From positions 1-36,141 of the forward strand of contig CAZTHP010000017.1 of assembly GCA_964613155.1 (NCBI GenBank): DNA of 36,141 bases. The letters are read 5' to 3'. The notes beneath the pieces were generated by a model. It was given only the letters and a program-made list of their open reading frames with translations. It did not search any database and was not told the origin of the DNA. Origin of the DNA: TWA4 sp964613155. Its GTDB lineage: Bacteria; Bacillota; Clostridia; Lachnospirales; Lachnospiraceae. The translations under genes were made by a program, and so were the position numbers. Shown one piece after another: positions 34,003-36,141 of the stretch (position 1 is the first letter of the stretch; each line of letters opens with the position of its first letter).

Positions 34003-34812
34003 ATGATTATTATTGGTGAGAAAATCAATGGTTCCATTCCGTCTATGGGAAAAGCTATTGCAGAGAGAAACGAAGAATACATCAAAGAAATCGCTAGAAA
34101 ACAGGACGAAGCTGGCGCTACATACATCGATGTTTGTGCATCTGTAGCAGAAGACATCGAAGTAGAAACTATGAAATGGCTGATCGATCTGGTACAGAGC
34201 GTAAGTGATCTGCCCATCGCTGTAGACAGCCCTAGTGCAGAAGTTATCGCTGAAGCTTACAAATTCTGTAACAAACCTGGTATCCTGAACTCCGTATCTG
34301 GCGAAGGCAACAAGATGGACGTTCTGTTCCCTATCATGAAAGAAAACCCTGAATGGGAATGTGTTGCTCTGTTAAGTGATGATACAGGTATTCCGCAGTC
34401 TGCTGAAGACCGCTTAAAAGTATTTGATGCTATCATGGCTAAAGCAAAAGAATATGACATCGCTCCCAGCCGTCTGCACATCGATCCCCTGATCGAAATG
34501 CTGTGTACAGCTGAAGATGGTATCTCTATGGTAGTTGAAGTAATCACAACTATTAAAGAACAGTATCCTGACATCCATATCACAGGTGCTGTATCTAACA
34601 TCTCTTACAACCTGCCCGTTCGTAAGATTCTGAACCAGGCATTCACCGTTCTGGCTATGAACGCTGGTCTGGATAGCGCGATCTTCGATCCGTTAAACAG
34701 AGACCTGATGGGTATGATTTACGCAACAGAAGCTATGCTGGGTCTTGATGACTACTGCATGGAATACATCGGTGCTTACAGAGAAGGTCTGATCGGACCT
34801 GTTCAGCAGTAA
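34003..34812 (+). CDS. Methyltetrahydrofolate:corrinoid methyltransferase, DHPS-fold (MtgA/MtvA/MtqA type)
   Basis: This enzyme is predicted to move a methyl group between a methyl-corrinoid protein and tetrahydrofolate. The 269-aa protein is one dihydropteroate-synthase-like TIM barrel: IIIGEKINGSIPSMGKAIAER at the start, GATYIDVCASVAEDIEVE with the conserved Asp, PIAVDSPSAEVIAEAY, GILNSVSGEGNKMD, LLSDDTGIP and LDSAIFDPLNRDLMG. The size equals that of MtgA/MtvA/MtqA-type enzymes. Codon choice (AAC, GGT, GTT, CTG) is strongly biased, unlike the neighbouring genes, and suggests high expression. It is followed by its corrinoid protein after 285 bases of structured sequence. The paired substrate-specific methyltransferase is not in the window. 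Confidence 0.9.
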   Translation: MIIIGEKINGSIPSMGKAIAERNEEYIKEIARKQDEAGATYIDVCASVAEDIEVETMKWLIDLVQSVSDLPIAVDSPSAEVIAEAYKFCNKPGILNSVSGEGNKMDVLFPIMKENPEWECVALLSDDTGIPQSAEDRLKVFDAIMAKAKEYDIAPSRLHIDPLIEMLCTAEDGISMVVEVITTIKEQYPDIHITGAVSNISYNLPVRKILNQAFTVLAMNAGLDSAIFDPLNRDLMGMIYATEAMLGLDDYCMEYIGAYREGLIGPVQQ

Positions 34813-34897
34813 TCTGCTATTAAGTATCTCTAATTTAAGTATAACTAATATTAGTTAGCATTTAGTTAGTATTTAGAACATTTTTTAGATTCTTTTT

Positions 34898-34930
34898 CGG
34901 AAATGTTTCTCTGCATCAGAAACATTTCCG
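34898..34930 (+). terminator. 13-bp hairpin after the methyltransferase gene, no T-run
   Basis: CGGAAATGTTTCT (34898-34910) and AGAAACATTTCCG (34918-34930) pair perfectly with a 7-base loop. The following bases (GTAGAATATA) are not a T-run, so it may be a partial terminator, a processing site or an mRNA 3'-end stabiliser rather than a full stop. Its arms resemble the parS-like palindrome at 35928-35955. Confidence 0.5.
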
Positions 34931-34942
34931 GTAGAATATACA

Positions 34943-35061
34943 ACAGGAATAAATACCGTTCCTGTACACAGCGTATCGTTTCGCTGTGATTGATGTCGGT
35001 ACGAGGAGCCGACAGTAACCATTACAGATACAGGTTTTCGGAAGTGAGGAGCCGTGACCTG
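34943..35061 (+). other. Cluster of four hairpins between the methyltransferase and corrinoid-protein genes
   Basis: In order: ACAGGAA/TTCCTGT (34943-34965), CACAGCG/CGCTGTG (34967-34988), GTCGG/CCGAC (34995-35013), and CAGGT with inner TCGG pairing to CCG and ACCTG (35031-35061). The last two present GAGGAG in the loop and share the word GAGGAGCCG. An in-frame extension of the corrinoid gene crosses this region from 34990, but the good ribosome binding site is downstream of it. Confidence 0.55.
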
Positions 35062-35097
35062 CACAATGAACATCATTTTTTTAGGAGGAATATTATT

Positions 35098-35730
35098 ATG
35101 TCAAAGATCGAAGAATTAGCAACAGCTGTCACAAAAGGTAAAGCAAAACTCGTTCCCAACTTAGTTAAAGATTGTTTAGCAGAAGGTATGGATCCCGTTG
35201 AAATCCTGAACAAAGGTATGATCGGTGCTATGGATATCGTTGGTGAAAAATTCAAAAACAACGAAATCTTCGTTCCCGAAATGCTGGTAGCAGCTCGTGC
35301 TATGAAAAAAGGTGTTGAAGTTCTGAAACCCGCTATGGCTGGCGAAGACAGCACATCTCTTGGTAAATATGTAATCGGTACTGTAGCAGGTGACCTTCAT
35401 GATATCGGTAAAAACCTGGTTGCTATGATGATCGAATCTTCAGGTTTCGAAGTAATCGACCTGGGCGTTGACGTTCCCAAGGAAAAATTCGTAGAAGCAG
35501 TTAAGAACGATCCCGAAGTTAAAGTTGTTGGTCTGTCTGCTCTGTTAACAACTACTATGCCCGCTATGAAAGACACTGTTGAAGCTCTGATCGAAGCTGG
35601 TTGCAAGAGCCAGGTTAAGATCATGGTTGGTGGTGCACCTATCACTCAGGAATTCGCTGATGAAATCGGTGCTGACTGCTACACAACAGATGCAGCTTCT
35701 GCAGCTCAGGCAGCAAAAACTTTAGTATAA
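35098..35730 (+). CDS. Corrinoid (B12-binding) methyl-carrier protein
   Basis: The shuttle protein of the methyltransferase system. Residues ~1-85 are the helical cap domain (ATAVTKGKAKLVPNLVKDCLAEGM and GAMDIVGEKFKNNEIFVPEMLVAARAM), and ~90-210 the B12-binding domain with the cobalt-ligating His in GDLHDIGKNLVAMM, then VVGLSALLTTTMPAMK and MVGGAPITQEFADEIGAD. The length of 210 aa is typical of MtvC/MtqC-type proteins. The start is ATG at 35098, with AGGAGG at 35083-35088; the in-frame ATG at 34990 is rejected. Codon bias is as strong as in the methyltransferase gene. It is probably methylated by a substrate methyltransferase outside the window, and kept active by the activase at 30251-32056. 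Confidence 0.95.
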   Translation: MSKIEELATAVTKGKAKLVPNLVKDCLAEGMDPVEILNKGMIGAMDIVGEKFKNNEIFVPEMLVAARAMKKGVEVLKPAMAGEDSTSLGKYVIGTVAGDLHDIGKNLVAMMIESSGFEVIDLGVDVPKEKFVEAVKNDPEVKVVGLSALLTTTMPAMKDTVEALIEAGCKSQVKIMVGGAPITQEFADEIGADCYTTDAASAAQAAKTLV

Positions 35731-35811
35731 TTAAAAACTAGATTAAAGGTTTTCTTTACACTTTAATTTATATAACTATTACGTCATACAGATATTGATA
35801 CACATCTTGTA

Positions 35812-35865
35812 ATCGATCATTATTTTGAAAGCCTAGCTTTCGACCTGAACACTTTAGTGATCGAT
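35812..35865. other. Bipartite hairpin downstream of the corrinoid-protein gene
   Basis: ATCGATCATTA (35812-35822) pairs with TAGTGATCGAT (35855-35865) over 11 bp with one G-U, and encloses GAAAGC/GCTTTC (35827-35832 with 35836-35841). Both arms contain the palindrome ATCGAT. It lies 80 bases after the stop. There is no T-run, so a role in mRNA 3'-end structure is a guess. Confidence 0.5.
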
Positions 35866-35927
35866 CACACAAAATCTGTTAGCGTTCAATTTTTACTGAG
35901 TCCAAAATATAATTATCCTTAACAGAT

Positions 35928-35955
35928 AGGCAATGTTTCACGTGAAACATTGCCT
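35928..35955. other. 28-bp perfect palindrome containing a parS consensus site
   Basis: The central 16 bases (35934-35949) are TGTTTCACGTGAAACA, identical to the B. subtilis ParB/Spo0J parS consensus as I recall it. The palindrome extends six bases outwards on each side (AGGCAA/TTGCCT). The tail GTTTGCTTTA is only weakly T-rich, so it may also act as a terminator for the corrinoid-protein transcript, about 200 bases after its stop. Confidence 0.6.
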
Positions 35956-35972
35956 GTTTGCTTTATATCCAG

Positions 35973-36141
35973 TTACTAATTTACTAATCTACTAATCATT
36001 CATTAAACAGCTTATTTATCAAATTATTAATCTACTTATCCATTATCAATCAACTTACTAATTTACATGAAATCACTTACCAGTCAGCTTATTAATTCCA
36101 TATGAATTACTTACTAGTCAACTTAATAAGTCATATGAAAT
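35973..36141. repeat. Degenerate AT-rich tandem tract to the window edge
   Basis: Words of the type TTACTAATYTACT, TTACTAGTCA and CATATGAAWT recur with irregular spacing of 10-40 bases up to the last base (for example CATATGAATT and CATATGAAAT near the end). No ORF with a ribosome binding site is present in 35731-36141. Confidence 0.6.

Noticed and set aside
34990..35097. In-frame 36-codon extension of the corrinoid protein
   Set aside because: It translates the hairpin region and is absent from the family; AGGAGG at 35083-35088 fits the ATG at 35098.

Overview
The window looks like chromosomal DNA of an anaerobic, spore-forming Firmicute of the class Clostridia, probably a gut or acetogen-like member of the Eubacteriales/Lachnospirales. 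The evidence is a trimeric NAD-linked [FeFe] hydrogenase, spore genes (sipL-type LysM/SPOCS protein, CotS-like protein, YtvI-like and SpmB-like membrane proteins), a T-box in front of proS, AAGGAGG-type ribosome binding sites, and a corrinoid methyltransferase system. No rRNA, tRNA, CRISPR array, prophage or insertion sequence was found. The species cannot be named from sequence alone.

Layout. 377-4529 (minus): hydCBA, an electron-bifurcating-type [FeFe] hydrogenase. Divergent from it at 4998-7909 (plus) is a sensory [FeFe] hydrogenase with a PAS domain, followed with a one-base overlap by a SpoIIE/PP2C-type phosphatase; together they look like an H2/redox-sensing pair facing the enzyme they may control. 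7906-8154 is a GIY-YIG protein. 8155-8794 has no protein gene but holds two short tandem arrays and a convincing unrecognised structured small RNA (about 8478-8632). 8795-10871 (minus): a PrcB-like lipoprotein and sipL. 10984-12033 (plus): an HD-domain/DUF2284 fusion. 12167-16912 (minus): CotS-like protein, cca, and proS with its T-box. 16913-20371 (minus): YtvI-like permease and a two-component system. 20703-24976 (minus): putP, an AEC-family carrier and azlCD. 25283-27079 (minus): an ABC exporter. 27272-28816 (plus): a large lipoprotein. 28849-30040 (minus): spmB-like and DUF2284 genes. 30251-33638 (minus): a corrinoid-protein activase and its PucR-like regulator. 34003-35730 (plus): a DHPS-fold methyltransferase and its corrinoid protein.

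The last block forms one system. The regulator/activase operon and the methyltransferase/corrinoid operon are divergent, with well-formed promoters either side of a perfect dyad. The corrinoid protein would carry a methyl group that the DHPS-fold enzyme passes to tetrahydrofolate, and the activase would re-reduce Co(II). The substrate-specific first methyltransferase is not in the window. With hydABC this suggests methyl-group-dependent or acetogenic metabolism, which is an inference.

The most unusual feature is in the spaces between genes. At least eleven intergenic regions contain a private, degenerate short tandem array (unit 13-44 bp, 2-5 copies). Two arrays (cca and the corrinoid activase) share sequence with, and overlap, the last codons and stop codon of the adjacent gene, as if the gene's 3' end had been copied outwards. 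Others sit in 5' leaders, one of them coding for a small repeat peptide. A perfect copy of the ParB/Spo0J parS consensus lies at 35934-35949 within a longer palindrome.
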